From: VHBM01 sp052386635
GTDB taxonomy: Archaea; Thermoproteota; Nitrososphaeria; Nitrososphaerales; Nitrosopumilaceae
Length of the DNA: 7,625 bases
Assembly: GCA_052386635.1 (NCBI GenBank)
Contig: JBQTJY010000015.1
Location: 1 to 7,625, forward strand
Direction of reading: 5' to 3'
The translations under genes and the position numbers were made by a program. The notes under the pieces are model-generated. The model ran no database searches. It was not told where the DNA came from and was given only the letters and a program-made list of their open reading frames with translations. Within the stretch, counting starts at the first letter, position 1; every line of letters begins with the position of its first letter. Shown here in pieces: positions 1-5,654 of the stretch.

Positions 1-78
1 TGGAGCCAATGGCGAGATTTGGACTCGCGACCTTTCGCTTACAAGGCGAGTGCTCTAGCCAGGCTGAGCTACATTGGC
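1..78 (-). tRNA. tRNA-Thr (anticodon UGU), CCA encoded
   Basis: Read on the minus strand, the cloverleaf is complete. The 7-bp acceptor stem GCCAATG/CATTGGC is perfect, the D arm is GCTC/GAGC, and the T stem GCGAG/CTCGC is perfect. The anticodon loop CTTGTAA gives anticodon TGT, which decodes ACA (Thr). The discriminator base is U73, followed by an encoded CCA at the window edge. The variable region has 5 bases. Two oddities: the top pair of the anticodon stem is C27-A43, a mismatch, and the T loop reads TCCAAAT, so base 55 is C where U is usual. No intron is visible. A TTTAAA element about 30 bases upstream (105-111) fits as its promoter. Confidence 0.96.
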
Positions 79-103
79 ACGATGTAACAACAAAATTTGG
101 ACA

Positions 104-112
104 GTTTAAAAT
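104..112 (-). promoter_or_regulatory. TATA box for tRNA-Thr
   Basis: On the minus strand this reads ATTTTAAAC, centred about 30 bases upstream of the tRNA 5' end at 78. That is the expected distance for an archaeal TATA box. The core TTTAAA is palindromic, so it could also fire rightward toward the small membrane gene, but that gene has a better-placed element at 132-140. Confidence 0.5.
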
Positions 113-131
113 GTTGTCAAGATACCATCAC

Positions 132-140
132 TCTTTAATA
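132..140 (+). promoter_or_regulatory. TATA-like element for the 68-aa membrane protein
   Basis: TCTTTAATAT has its centre near 137, about 27 bases before the ATG at 164. That spacing predicts a leaderless or nearly leaderless transcript. Confidence 0.4.
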
Positions 141-163
141 TCGTAATTACTTGAGCAACGTCG

Positions 164-370
164 ATGAGATACATCAAGCCAAAAAGACTAAAGATCTTGA
201 TGGCACTTTTTTTTGGAACTGCTGGATGGGGAATAATCTATGGCCTTTATGGTCCTAATCCACATCTCATGATTGTATTTCTTGGGGTGATCAACCTTTG
301 TCTTGGAGGCTTGTTTGGTTATGTGTTTTTAACCCAAGAACCAAAGTTACGGGATAAACGAAAGAAATAA
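164..370 (+). CDS. small two-helix membrane protein, function unknown
   Basis: This 68-residue protein has a basic N-terminus (RYIKPKRLK), a first hydrophobic segment at about residues 10-29, a short Gly/Pro/Asn turn, a second hydrophobic segment at about 35-56, and a basic tail (KLRDKRKK). The positive-inside rule predicts both ends in the cytoplasm as a helical hairpin. There is no enzymatic motif. A TATA-like element sits 27 bases before the ATG and supports the start. The 3' end overlaps the convergent CPBP protease gene by 24 bases, and both frames stay intact. I do not recognise a named family. The gene is supported by clean topology and promoter position rather than by homology. Confidence 0.7.
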   Translation: MRYIKPKRLKILMALFFGTAGWGIIYGLYGPNPHLMIVFLGVINLCLGGLFGYVFLTQEPKLRDKRKK

Positions 371-946
371 TGTTATAACAATCAAAATGTTTGTTGCAAA
401 ATGCATGGCATAAGAATGGGTCAGACCTTTTTTATCATAAATATATTTGAAAAGAAACCCTACAGGTATTAGCATTATTGCCATGTGCACCTTTATGCCC
501 ATTGCTATGTGAACAAGTGCCCATGCAATCACCATCTTTTTTGTTCTTCTAAAGTATAGTTCCTCGACATAGTTTATGTGAATAAACATGTAGATCAAGA
601 TTGGGATGAATGGCAAAATCCCCCAGAATCCTTCATTTGCAAAAGGGCCAAAGGCAATATTGTAACCAAGCCAGCTCCAATTCAAAACAGGAATTGAATC
701 AACATATTGGTATGCAAAAAGAACATAGCCTAACACAATTCCAAATGCTAGTGGTGCAAACTTTATTGATTTTATTCCTTTTTTTAGATCATAAAATCTA
801 TTCTTTGTCTCCTTGATTAGAATAAGCGATGTTGCAACTGTGAAAACATAGTATCCAATAATAAAACTCTCTGATTGTAAAATTTCATCCAATGCAAATA
901 ATGCAGTTACATGACTAAAATCCATGTTTTGCCATACTTGACTCAT
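347..946 (-). CDS. CPBP-family intramembrane metalloprotease-like protein
   Basis: This 199-residue, multi-helix membrane protein carries the motifs of the CAAX protease/bacteriocin-processing (CPBP, Rce1/Abi-like) family. Motif 1 is EELYFR (E128, E129, R133). Motif 2 is WALVH, with H146 in the F/WxxxH position. A last-helix HFATN has H181 and N185, matching HxxxN. In the family these Glu, His and Asn residues lie inside the membrane and form the active site, which cleaves prenylated or other membrane substrates; the archaeal substrates are mostly unknown. About five to six hydrophobic segments span residues 27-46, 62-82, 106-125, 138-152, 155-170 and 180-197. Starts at 946 (ATG) or at an internal ATG (925) are both possible. 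No partner such as a bacteriocin or isoprenoid gene lies nearby. Confidence 0.8.
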   Translation of the reverse strand: MSQVWQNMDFSHVTALFALDEILQSESFIIGYYVFTVATSLILIKETKNRFYDLKKGIKSIKFAPLAFGIVLGYVLFAYQYVDSIPVLNWSWLGYNIAFGPFANEGFWGILPFIPILIYMFIHINYVEELYFRRTKKMVIAWALVHIAMGIKVHMAIMLIPVGFLFKYIYDKKGLTHSYAMHFATNILIVITLFLSFIP

Positions 947-983
947 TCTATAAATGTGCTAGATGCACAAAGGTCAATCCGTT

Positions 984-991
984 GATATAAC
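984..991 (+). promoter_or_regulatory. TATA box for the peroxiredoxin gene
   Basis: GATATAAC is centred near 988. A start about 26 bases downstream falls near 1014, just before the ATG at 1020. This argues against the upstream in-frame ATG at 963, which would lie before the transcript begins. Another candidate, TATAAAT at 949-955, would give a leader of about 40 bases and also excludes 963. Read on the minus strand, the same element (GTTATATC) could serve the divergent protease gene with a leader of about 15 bases. Confidence 0.5.
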
Positions 992-1019
992 TATATGGAG
1001 GATTTTTCACCATAAATTA

Positions 1020-1478
1020 ATGAAAGAAGGAGATAACACCATTGACTTTGAACTAAGTGCTAGCGATGGGAGTACCGTCAGTCTTTCTTCTTTTAAAAAT
1101 AAAAAAAACATAGTATTGTGTTTTTATCCAAAAAACCATCTTTTTGCATGTCCTTCAAAAAAGGTATACAAGATGGCAAAAAGCGTAATATCTGCATATT
1201 CTGATATAGTTGCAACCGACTCTGTCTTATTTGCAATTTCAGTTGACACAATTGAAGACCAAAAAAAGTTTGTTAAAGAATACAACATCCCATATTTGCA
1301 TCTAAGCGATCCAACAAAACAAGCCTGCAAGGCATATGCTGGATTAAATATTGTAGGTCTTGCAAAGCGCTCAACCTTTATCATTGACAAAAAAGGTGTA
1401 ATAAGAAAAATTTTTCGCGACATTGATGTTGAAAATCATGGAAAAGAAATAGCTGAAACACTAAAACAACTAAACTAA
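1020..1478 (+). CDS. peroxiredoxin, PrxQ/Bcp-like, with altered active-site motif
   Basis: This 152-residue AhpC/TSA-fold protein should reduce hydrogen peroxide or organic peroxides with a thiol partner. Family landmarks in order: EGDNTIDFEL at the N-terminus; the active-site loop FYPKNHLFACP with peroxidatic C44; the beta strand LFAISVD; LSDPTKQACKAYAG with C103; and RSTFIIDKKG with the conserved active-site R117. The canonical PxxxTxxC motif is PxxxLxxC here: P37 and C44 are kept, but the Thr that helps activate the thiolate is L41. There is no Cys five residues after C44, where many Bcp proteins have the resolving Cys. C103 aligns by eye with E. coli Bcp Cys99, and a C34 is also present. 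An upstream ATG at 963 would add 19 residues unlike the family and lies before the likely transcription start, so 1020 is preferred. The protein is probably cytoplasmic. Confidence 0.88.
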   Translation: MKEGDNTIDFELSASDGSTVSLSSFKNKKNIVLCFYPKNHLFACPSKKVYKMAKSVISAYSDIVATDSVLFAISVDTIEDQKKFVKEYNIPYLHLSDPTKQACKAYAGLNIVGLAKRSTFIIDKKGVIRKIFRDIDVENHGKEIAETLKQLN

Positions 1479-1487
1479 TTTGTCATT

Positions 1488-1503
1488 AATCAAAGTATAA
1501 ATA
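1488..1503 (+). promoter_or_regulatory. BRE + TATA promoter of pdaD
   Basis: AATCAAAG followed by TATAAATA is the clearest BRE/TATA pair in the window. The TATA centre is near 1500, so transcription should begin about 1525-1527, a few bases before the TTG at 1530. That predicts a leaderless or near-leaderless mRNA. Confidence 0.65.
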
Positions 1504-1529
1504 ATGAAAATTTTCTCAAAGTTTAAGAT

Positions 1530-2081
1530 TTGTTGGATCTAGTTCCAAAAAAACTGTTTTTAACACGAGGAAAAGGTGTGCATGAAGACAGACTTACTAG
1601 TTTTGAATATGCGCTAAGGGATGCTGGTATTGCAGGAACAAACATAGTACTAATATCAAGTATTTTTCCGCCAAATGCAAAACTAATCTCAAAAACAGAG
1701 GGGCTAAAACTAATAGATCCAGGGCAGATACTTTTTACCATATATTCTAGAAACCAAACAAACGAGCCTCATAGATTAATCGCAGCTTCAGTTGGCGTAG
1801 CCCAACCAACAGACAAAACCCATTATGGATATCTTTCAGAATACGAATCATTTGGCCAAACGGAAAAAGAGGCAGGTGACTATGCAGAAGACATTGCAGC
1901 ACAAATGCTTGCCTCCTCTCTTGGCATCCCATTCGATTTTGATAAGAGCTGGGATGAAAAAAGACAACAATGGACCATATCAGGTCAAATTTACAAAACA
2001 AGCAACATTACACAGACTGCAATTGGAGACAAGCAAGGAAGATGGACCACAGTATTTGCAGCAGCAGTAATGATTTTCTAA
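1530..2081 (+). CDS. pdaD: pyruvoyl-dependent arginine decarboxylase
   Basis: This enzyme decarboxylates arginine to agmatine, the entry to archaeal polyamine synthesis and the source of agmatine for agmatidine in tRNA-Ile2. The 183-residue proenzyme contains LISSIFPP. By analogy with the Methanocaldococcus jannaschii enzyme, self-cleavage between S43 and S44 yields a beta chain of about 43 residues and an alpha chain capped by a pyruvoyl group made from S44. GYLSEYES aligns with the GLIMEYEG region of the Mj enzyme, placing the catalytic Glu at E104. The AGI motif (32-34) and the C-terminal FAAAVMIF also match the family. The frame opens just after a TAA at 1524 and contains no ATG before the conserved region, so the start is one of two adjacent TTG codons (1530 or 1533). 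The TATA box supports this. The gene's 3' end overlaps the convergent gene by 4 bases. The protein is cytoplasmic, with trimers or hexamers of alpha-beta units in the family. Confidence 0.93.
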   Translation: MLDLVPKKLFLTRGKGVHEDRLTSFEYALRDAGIAGTNIVLISSIFPPNAKLISKTEGLKLIDPGQILFTIYSRNQTNEPHRLIAASVGVAQPTDKTHYGYLSEYESFGQTEKEAGDYAEDIAAQMLASSLGIPFDFDKSWDEKRQQWTISGQIYKTSNITQTAIGDKQGRWTTVFAAAVMIF

Positions 2082-3262
2082 TGTCTTGTTCTAAATCCTT
2101 TTAGATAAAACACAATAGCAATAGCTGCAGCTGCTACTATTCCAGCAATAATATAGACTTGAGATCGATCAATTTCTTGCGTGCTAGATTTTGTAATGTT
2201 TTCTTTGATTGGTTCTGTACTATCAGCAGATGTTAGTGTCAAGACAAGTTCATCATTTGTTGCAACAAAGTCTTTTCCAAATAGGTACATTGCCTCTATT
2301 TTGTCTCCTGACTCTGAGATAAAGCTCCATCCTTTCTGAGTAATGTCTTCTGGAAATTTCTCATCATTTCTTAGTATAGTTGGTATTATCTTGCTATTTA
2401 CTTCCTTGACCTTAAGTGGCTCCTGTGTTAACACTATCAACTGAAATAATGAATTTAGTGGATAGAATCCTTGTGAAAAATAATTTGATCTTTCAAGTTT
2501 TTCTGTTTTTAAAAATTTTAAAGGATCCACTTTTTTAACATCATCTGCACTATTTGGATAATCAACTGTTAATTTTATCTGATAAAGCGCAATTTGGTTT
2601 TGCGGCAGAATTGAAAATGTCATTTTGGCATTTGGCTGTAATGCAAGATTCTTTGCTGTATTGTAAAAACCACCCGAATCTCGGATAACTTGAGGCAGAA
2701 GAATAGATGTAATCTTTTCATACATTGATGCAGTATCTTCTTTTGGCATTGTATATACTGCAGATACAGTACCGCGGCCAGATACTACACCTGATGTGTC
2801 TAGTGCAACATTTGCATCATCTTGAAAATGGACAAAAACTGAATGAAACTTTGCATCTGTGTCTAATGCAGTGTTTAGCTCATCAATAAGTGAATCTCCT
2901 ACCTCTTTTGCCCTATCTTGAATGGCAGTAATTCCACCTTCTATTCCCTCCCTTGAGATATTTATCAAAATACAGGAATCAAACTCTACTCCAAGTATAC
3001 AACGTTCCTCACTTGTTACTACGATTGCAATTAGTCCTTCAGTATCAAGAATTTTTCTTTCAAGCTCTGATGGAATTCTTATCTCCTGATTGCTTGTAGT
3101 CTGAAGAGTAACTGAGGCAGTAACATTGTTTGAAAATTTTTGGTCAACTATTACTTGCGAAATTTCTTGAAAGGTAGCAAGCTGTGGTTTTTGAGCATAT
3201 ACAAAGTTTGTAGCAAAAAGTAAAAAAACTGCAACAGACATCAAAATTGCAAGTTTGTACAC
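2078..3262 (-). CDS. secreted, C-terminally membrane-anchored protein, function unknown
   Basis: This 394-residue protein begins with a Sec signal peptide (MYKLAILMSVAVFLLFATNFVYA, cleavage likely after VYA-23). It has a long polar, beta-rich ectodomain and ends with a single hydrophobic helix at about 369-387 followed by a basic tail (KGFRTRH). The predicted topology is therefore outside-facing with a short cytoplasmic tail. The ectodomain has only two Cys, C88 and C97, nine residues apart and plausibly a disulfide. It also has N-glycosylation sequons at N46, N101 and N355. I see no enzyme motif. The start is GTG at 3262, chosen because it gives the Lys-bearing n-region and lies about 27 bases after a TATA-like element; an ATG at 3241 would remove that Lys. 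It converges on pdaD with 4 bases of overlap. I do not recognise the family; a surface or envelope role is inference. Confidence 0.82.
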   Translation of the reverse strand: MYKLAILMSVAVFLLFATNFVYAQKPQLATFQEISQVIVDQKFSNNVTASVTLQTTSNQEIRIPSELERKILDTEGLIAIVVTSEERCILGVEFDSCILINISREGIEGGITAIQDRAKEVGDSLIDELNTALDTDAKFHSVFVHFQDDANVALDTSGVVSGRGTVSAVYTMPKEDTASMYEKITSILLPQVIRDSGGFYNTAKNLALQPNAKMTFSILPQNQIALYQIKLTVDYPNSADDVKKVDPLKFLKTEKLERSNYFSQGFYPLNSLFQLIVLTQEPLKVKEVNSKIIPTILRNDEKFPEDITQKGWSFISESGDKIEAMYLFGKDFVATNDELVLTLTSADSTEPIKENITKSSTQEIDRSQVYIIAGIVAAAAIAIVFYLKGFRTRH

Positions 3263-3285
3263 AAAATGGCCATATTGCCATTGAA

Positions 3286-3294
3286 AGTATTAAG
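3286..3294 (-). promoter_or_regulatory. TATA-like element for the secreted protein gene
   Basis: On the minus strand CTTAATACT is centred near 3289, about 27 bases upstream of the GTG at 3262. This favours the GTG start and a leaderless transcript. The match to a TATA consensus is weak. Confidence 0.4.
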
Positions 3295-3330
3295 CTTACT
3301 AATCTTTGAATTAAAAATAACAAAATAATT

Positions 3331-3346
3331 TTCAAAGGTTTAAATT
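3331..3346 (+). promoter_or_regulatory. BRE + TATA promoter of a putative small RNA
   Basis: TTCAAAGG followed by TTTAAATT is a good archaeal BRE/TATA pair. No protein gene of reasonable size begins downstream. The expected transcription start, about 3367-3370, lies just before the structured segment described next. Confidence 0.5.
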
Positions 3347-3366
3347 CTTCTCAAAGAAACACAGTT

Positions 3367-3434
3367 TGACATCGATTCAAACCGAAGGGGAACAATGACT
3401 GGCAGTCGATGCGTAGACTGCCAGCCCCATTTTT
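3367..3434 (+). ncRNA. putative structured small RNA with T-run end
   Basis: A perfect 9-bp stem, CTGGCAGTC (3399-3407) with GACTGCCAG (3416-3424), closes an 8-base loop GATGCGTA. Immediately outside it, GGGG (3387-3390) can pair with CCCC (3425-3428), leaving an 8-base 5' bulge AACAATGA. The structure is followed directly by ATTTTT (3429-3434), a likely archaeal terminator. A BRE/TATA lies about 26 bases before 3368. Promoter, long stem and T-run together suggest a transcript of about 67 bases. No C/D boxes or ACA end are evident, and I do not recognise a known RNA family. Alternatives are a processing or termination structure for pepF mRNA on the other strand, which lacks a T-run after the stem in that direction, or a 13-codon ORF starting at 3395 that overlaps the stem. 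Confidence 0.5.
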
Positions 3435-3439
3435 AAAAA
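3430..3439. terminator. bidirectional T-run (TTTTTAAAAA)
   Basis: Five T on the plus strand end the putative small RNA. The adjacent five A give a T5 on the minus strand directly after the pepF stop codon (TAG at 3440-3442). Archaeal RNA polymerase terminates at such T tracts. Confidence 0.5.
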
Positions 3440-5212
3440 CTAGTTTAATGAATCTAGTATCTTTACTTGATTTTTTACATAATCAAAGCCGTCTTGCCAA
3501 AACTCTTTTGAACTAATATCTAATCCATGCTCAGCTAGTAGTGATTCTGGTTTTTGTGAACCGCCAGCTCCCAAAATTTTAAGATAAATAGGAACAAAAT
3601 CCTTTCCTTCCATTTTGTATCTTTGAAATAATGATAATGCAAGAAGATTTCCAAATGAATAGGCATAGCAATAAAATGGTGTATGATAAAAGTGTGGGAT
3701 ACAGCTCCACTCTATTGAAAAATCATCTGTTAGACTAACAGAGCTGCCAAACTGTTCTTTGAGATTGTGAAGATAGGTTTTTGATATTTCATCAACTATA
3801 GTGCCTTCTGCTATCTGCTTGTGGATTTTTGTCTCAAAAAGCGTAAAAAATGCCTGTCTTTGTATGGTGGCATAAAGATCATCAATTTTCTCTGCAAGCA
3901 ATAGTCTTTTTTCCTCATCTGATATTATATTTGATAAATTATCATATAGTAACAATTCTGAAAACGTTGATGCCGTCTCTGCAAGAGGTAATGGTGCTTC
4001 TAATACCAAGATTGATTTGTCTGATGCCGCCTTGCTGTGTACTGCATGACCTAATTCATGCGCAAGCGTAAACACATCACGTATCTTTCCTGTAAAATTT
4101 ACAAGAACATACGGTGTAATTTTTGGCGATATGGTACTGCAAAATGCACCATCTCGTTTTCCTAGTCTGATTTCTGAGTCAATGTGTTTTTTAATAAAAA
4201 CATCTTTTGCAAAATCTGCTAATTTTGGGCTAAACTTTTCAAGTGAATCTAAGACCAGTCTTACAGATTTATCATAGGAATAATTTTTTTCTTTAATCTT
4301 GGTTGTGACAGGGGCATAAAGATCATATCGGCGAAGTTTTTTTAATCCTAGCAGCTTTGCCTTTTGTACAAAGAACTTTTGAAATATAGAAGTATTTTTC
4401 CTGCATACCTCTAAGAGAGAATCTATAGTTTTATCATCAACATCATTTCCAATATTTCTAATCGAGATAGGCGAAGAAAATCCTCTGATTTCAACTCCTT
4501 CGTCTTTCCAATTTAGTACGATATTTTGATAAATCTCACCAAGCACACCCTTGTTGTCAAAATATTTACCAAGTGGTGTCTTGTAGGCTGCTTCTCTTAT
4601 CTTTGGTTTTGAGCTTCGAACAAGGCTTGCAAGCTCCTCTCTTGTCATTTTCTGCTTTTTGCCATTTACATTTACAAAATATTCAAAAGCGTTTGTTATC
4701 TTGTCATACAACTTGACAAGTGCAGAAATGCCAGTGACATCAAGCGTGTTTATGATCTTTTCTTCTGGTTCGCTAAGGGAATATTTTGCCATGAGCCTTT
4801 TGTATCTTAGATAGTTAGATAACTGACCTGAATCTTTTATCAGTCTTTTTGCATTTTTTTCATCAATCTTTTTTTTCCACCATAGATCAAAAAAGAGTGT
4901 GCGATTTTCAATATTTGCCGCCAGCTTTGTCATCTTTGTTACAAACGATGTGGCCTCATCTGATTGTGTATTTGCGGCATAGGAAAGATGTGCATAGCCT
5001 GCAACCGTACTAATATTTTCTGAAATCTCCTCTAAATCATGGAGGGCGTTTTGAAACTTTTTTGATTGTATATTTGGAGTCAGATTTTGTTTTATTTTTT
5101 CAAACTGCTTTATCTTTTTTTCAATATTTTGAATCTTTTGTGTAAATTGAGGGCTGTTTGGATTTTTAGCAAGACAGGACAGATCCCATTTTCCTGTTTC
5201 AAATCGCGGCAT
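3440..5212 (-). CDS. pepF: M3-family oligoendopeptidase F (zinc metallopeptidase)
   Basis: This cytoplasmic zinc endopeptidase cuts short peptides, recycling products of proteasomes and other proteases. The 590 residues are typical for PepF (M3B). The N-terminal half is helical and Lys/Glu-rich and forms the domain that covers the active-site channel. GKRDGAFCS (351-359) precedes the catalytic core DVFTLAHELGHAVHS. There, H385 and H389 bind zinc, E386 is the general base, and E412 in LAETASTF is the third zinc ligand, 27 residues on. The substrate-binding segment PHFYHTPFYCYAYSFG (506-521) is intact, with the His/Tyr residues conserved in the family. The start ATG at 5212 gives the usual short leader before KWDLS. 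A TATA-like TTTTAAA 25 bases upstream predicts a leaderless mRNA. No frameshift or missing residue is seen. The gene stands alone, with the small-RNA locus directly downstream. Confidence 0.96.
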   Translation of the reverse strand: MPRFETGKWDLSCLAKNPNSPQFTQKIQNIEKKIKQFEKIKQNLTPNIQSKKFQNALHDLEEISENISTVAGYAHLSYAANTQSDEATSFVTKMTKLAANIENRTLFFDLWWKKKIDEKNAKRLIKDSGQLSNYLRYKRLMAKYSLSEPEEKIINTLDVTGISALVKLYDKITNAFEYFVNVNGKKQKMTREELASLVRSSKPKIREAAYKTPLGKYFDNKGVLGEIYQNIVLNWKDEGVEIRGFSSPISIRNIGNDVDDKTIDSLLEVCRKNTSIFQKFFVQKAKLLGLKKLRRYDLYAPVTTKIKEKNYSYDKSVRLVLDSLEKFSPKLADFAKDVFIKKHIDSEIRLGKRDGAFCSTISPKITPYVLVNFTGKIRDVFTLAHELGHAVHSKAASDKSILVLEAPLPLAETASTFSELLLYDNLSNIISDEEKRLLLAEKIDDLYATIQRQAFFTLFETKIHKQIAEGTIVDEISKTYLHNLKEQFGSSVSLTDDFSIEWSCIPHFYHTPFYCYAYSFGNLLALSLFQRYKMEGKDFVPIYLKILGAGGSQKPESLLAEHGLDISSKEFWQDGFDYVKNQVKILDSLN

Positions 5213-5230
5213 TTTCGTAGTTTGATTCTG

Positions 5231-5242
5231 ACCTTTAAAATA
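5231..5242 (-). promoter_or_regulatory. TATA box of pepF
   Basis: On the minus strand TATTTTAAAGG lies with its TTTAAA centred near 5237, about 25 bases from the ATG at 5212. This fits a leaderless pepF transcript. Confidence 0.5.
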
Positions 5243-5270
5243 CCAATTGAAAATTTATCTTTCCAACATT

Positions 5271-5308
5271 CTTTATCTATATAACAAAATATTTACTAGC
5301 ATAAGGAT
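5271..5308 (+). promoter_or_regulatory. promoter and ribosome binding site of the Cys-rich microprotein
   Basis: CTTTATCTATATAAC (5271-5285) is TATA-like and points rightward. If centred on TTTATCTA, transcription would start near 5302. That leaves a leader of about 15 bases carrying AAGGAT (5303-5308), a Shine-Dalgarno-like stretch 8 bases before the ATG at 5317. This is one of the few genes here with a visible ribosome binding site. Confidence 0.5.
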
Positions 5309-5316
5309 AACAAGAC

Positions 5317-5418
5317 ATGAAACAAGTTTGTGACTGTAGATGTCATTTTGGTGGCGCTATAAGCTGTCCTAGTTGTAAGAACAATCATGAAAAAATCTGT
5401 TGCCACTGTGATACTTAG
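5317..5418 (+). CDS. 33-residue Cys-rich microprotein, probably zinc-binding
   Basis: The reading frame from ATG 5317 to TAG 5416-5418 encodes 33 residues with eight Cys and three His. It starts MKQVCDCRCHFGG (C5, C7, C9), then has SCPSCKNNH (C17, C20), and ends ICCHCDT (C28, C29, C31). The CPxC and CxC/CCxC clusters look like a minimal zinc ribbon or knuckle, with more thiols than one zinc needs, so two metal ions or a metallothionein-like role are possible. Support for the gene is the very skewed composition, a TATA element, an AAGGAT ribosome site at proper spacing, and a T5 run (5423-5427) just after the stop. It stands alone between pepF (divergent) and a small membrane protein gene (convergent, 8 bases away). 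I do not recognise a named family. Confidence 0.72.
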   Translation: MKQVCDCRCHFGGAISCPSCKNNHEKICCHCDT

Positions 5419-5422
5419 ATCC

Positions 5423-5427
5423 TTTTT
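5423..5427 (+). terminator. T-run after the Cys-rich microprotein
   Basis: TTTTT begins 5 bases after the stop codon of the microprotein gene. This is a plausible archaeal terminator and abuts the end of the convergent gene. Confidence 0.4.
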
Positions 5428-5654
5428 CATACCTGTTCTAAAGTAAAAATTGCTGGAATCAAGACCAGCAGGTGTGCCTTTTGGAACAATTCGTCATATT
5501 GGACAACACCTGATTCCATAGTTGCCACCATCCAATTCATCAGATTATCCTGAACCAAAAACACTTCATTGACTATGAAAATTGCACACAATATGAAACC
5601 AATTCCAACCACGAATCTCCATAGTGCTGTGTTATTTTCAAACAATGATTGCAT
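5427..5654 (-). CDS. small membrane protein, function unknown
   Basis: This 75-residue protein has a polar start (MQSLFENNTALWR), a strong membrane helix at about 13-34 (FVVGIGFILCAIFIVNEVFL), a polar stretch with acidic residues (about 36-57), and a second hydrophobic segment at 61-72 that ends abruptly at the C-terminus (TLEQV). No catalytic motif is present and I do not recognise a family. On the minus strand an A/T-rich TATA-like element is centred 23-25 bases before the ATG (5671-5684), so the transcript is probably leaderless. A 20-bp near-palindrome lies directly over the start codon and may regulate it. The short second helix leaves open whether this is a small intact protein or the remnant of a larger one. 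Confidence 0.68.
   Translation of the reverse strand: MQSLFENNTALWRFVVGIGFILCAIFIVNEVFLVQDNLMNWMVATMESGVVQYDELFQKAHLLVLIPAIFTLEQV

Noticed and set aside
963..1019. N-terminal extension of the peroxiredoxin from ATG 963
   Set aside because: The added 19 residues do not resemble the family, and the TATA-like elements at 949-955 and 984-991 place the transcript start after 963.
1124..1423. Open frame on the minus strand inside the peroxiredoxin gene
   Set aside because: It lies wholly inside a gene with strong family motifs, has no promoter and shows no domain pattern.
1747..2070. Open frames on both strands inside pdaD
   Set aside because: They overlap conserved decarboxylase motifs and have no start signals.
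3399..3424. The 9-bp stem as an intrinsic terminator of pepF
   Set aside because: Reading leftward from pepF, the stem is followed by TCATTGTTCCCC with no T-run. The T-run lies on the other side, which fits a plus-strand transcript.
3850..4071. Open frame on the plus strand inside pepF
   Set aside because: It covers the HELGH coding region of an intact peptidase; composition is that of an antisense shadow.
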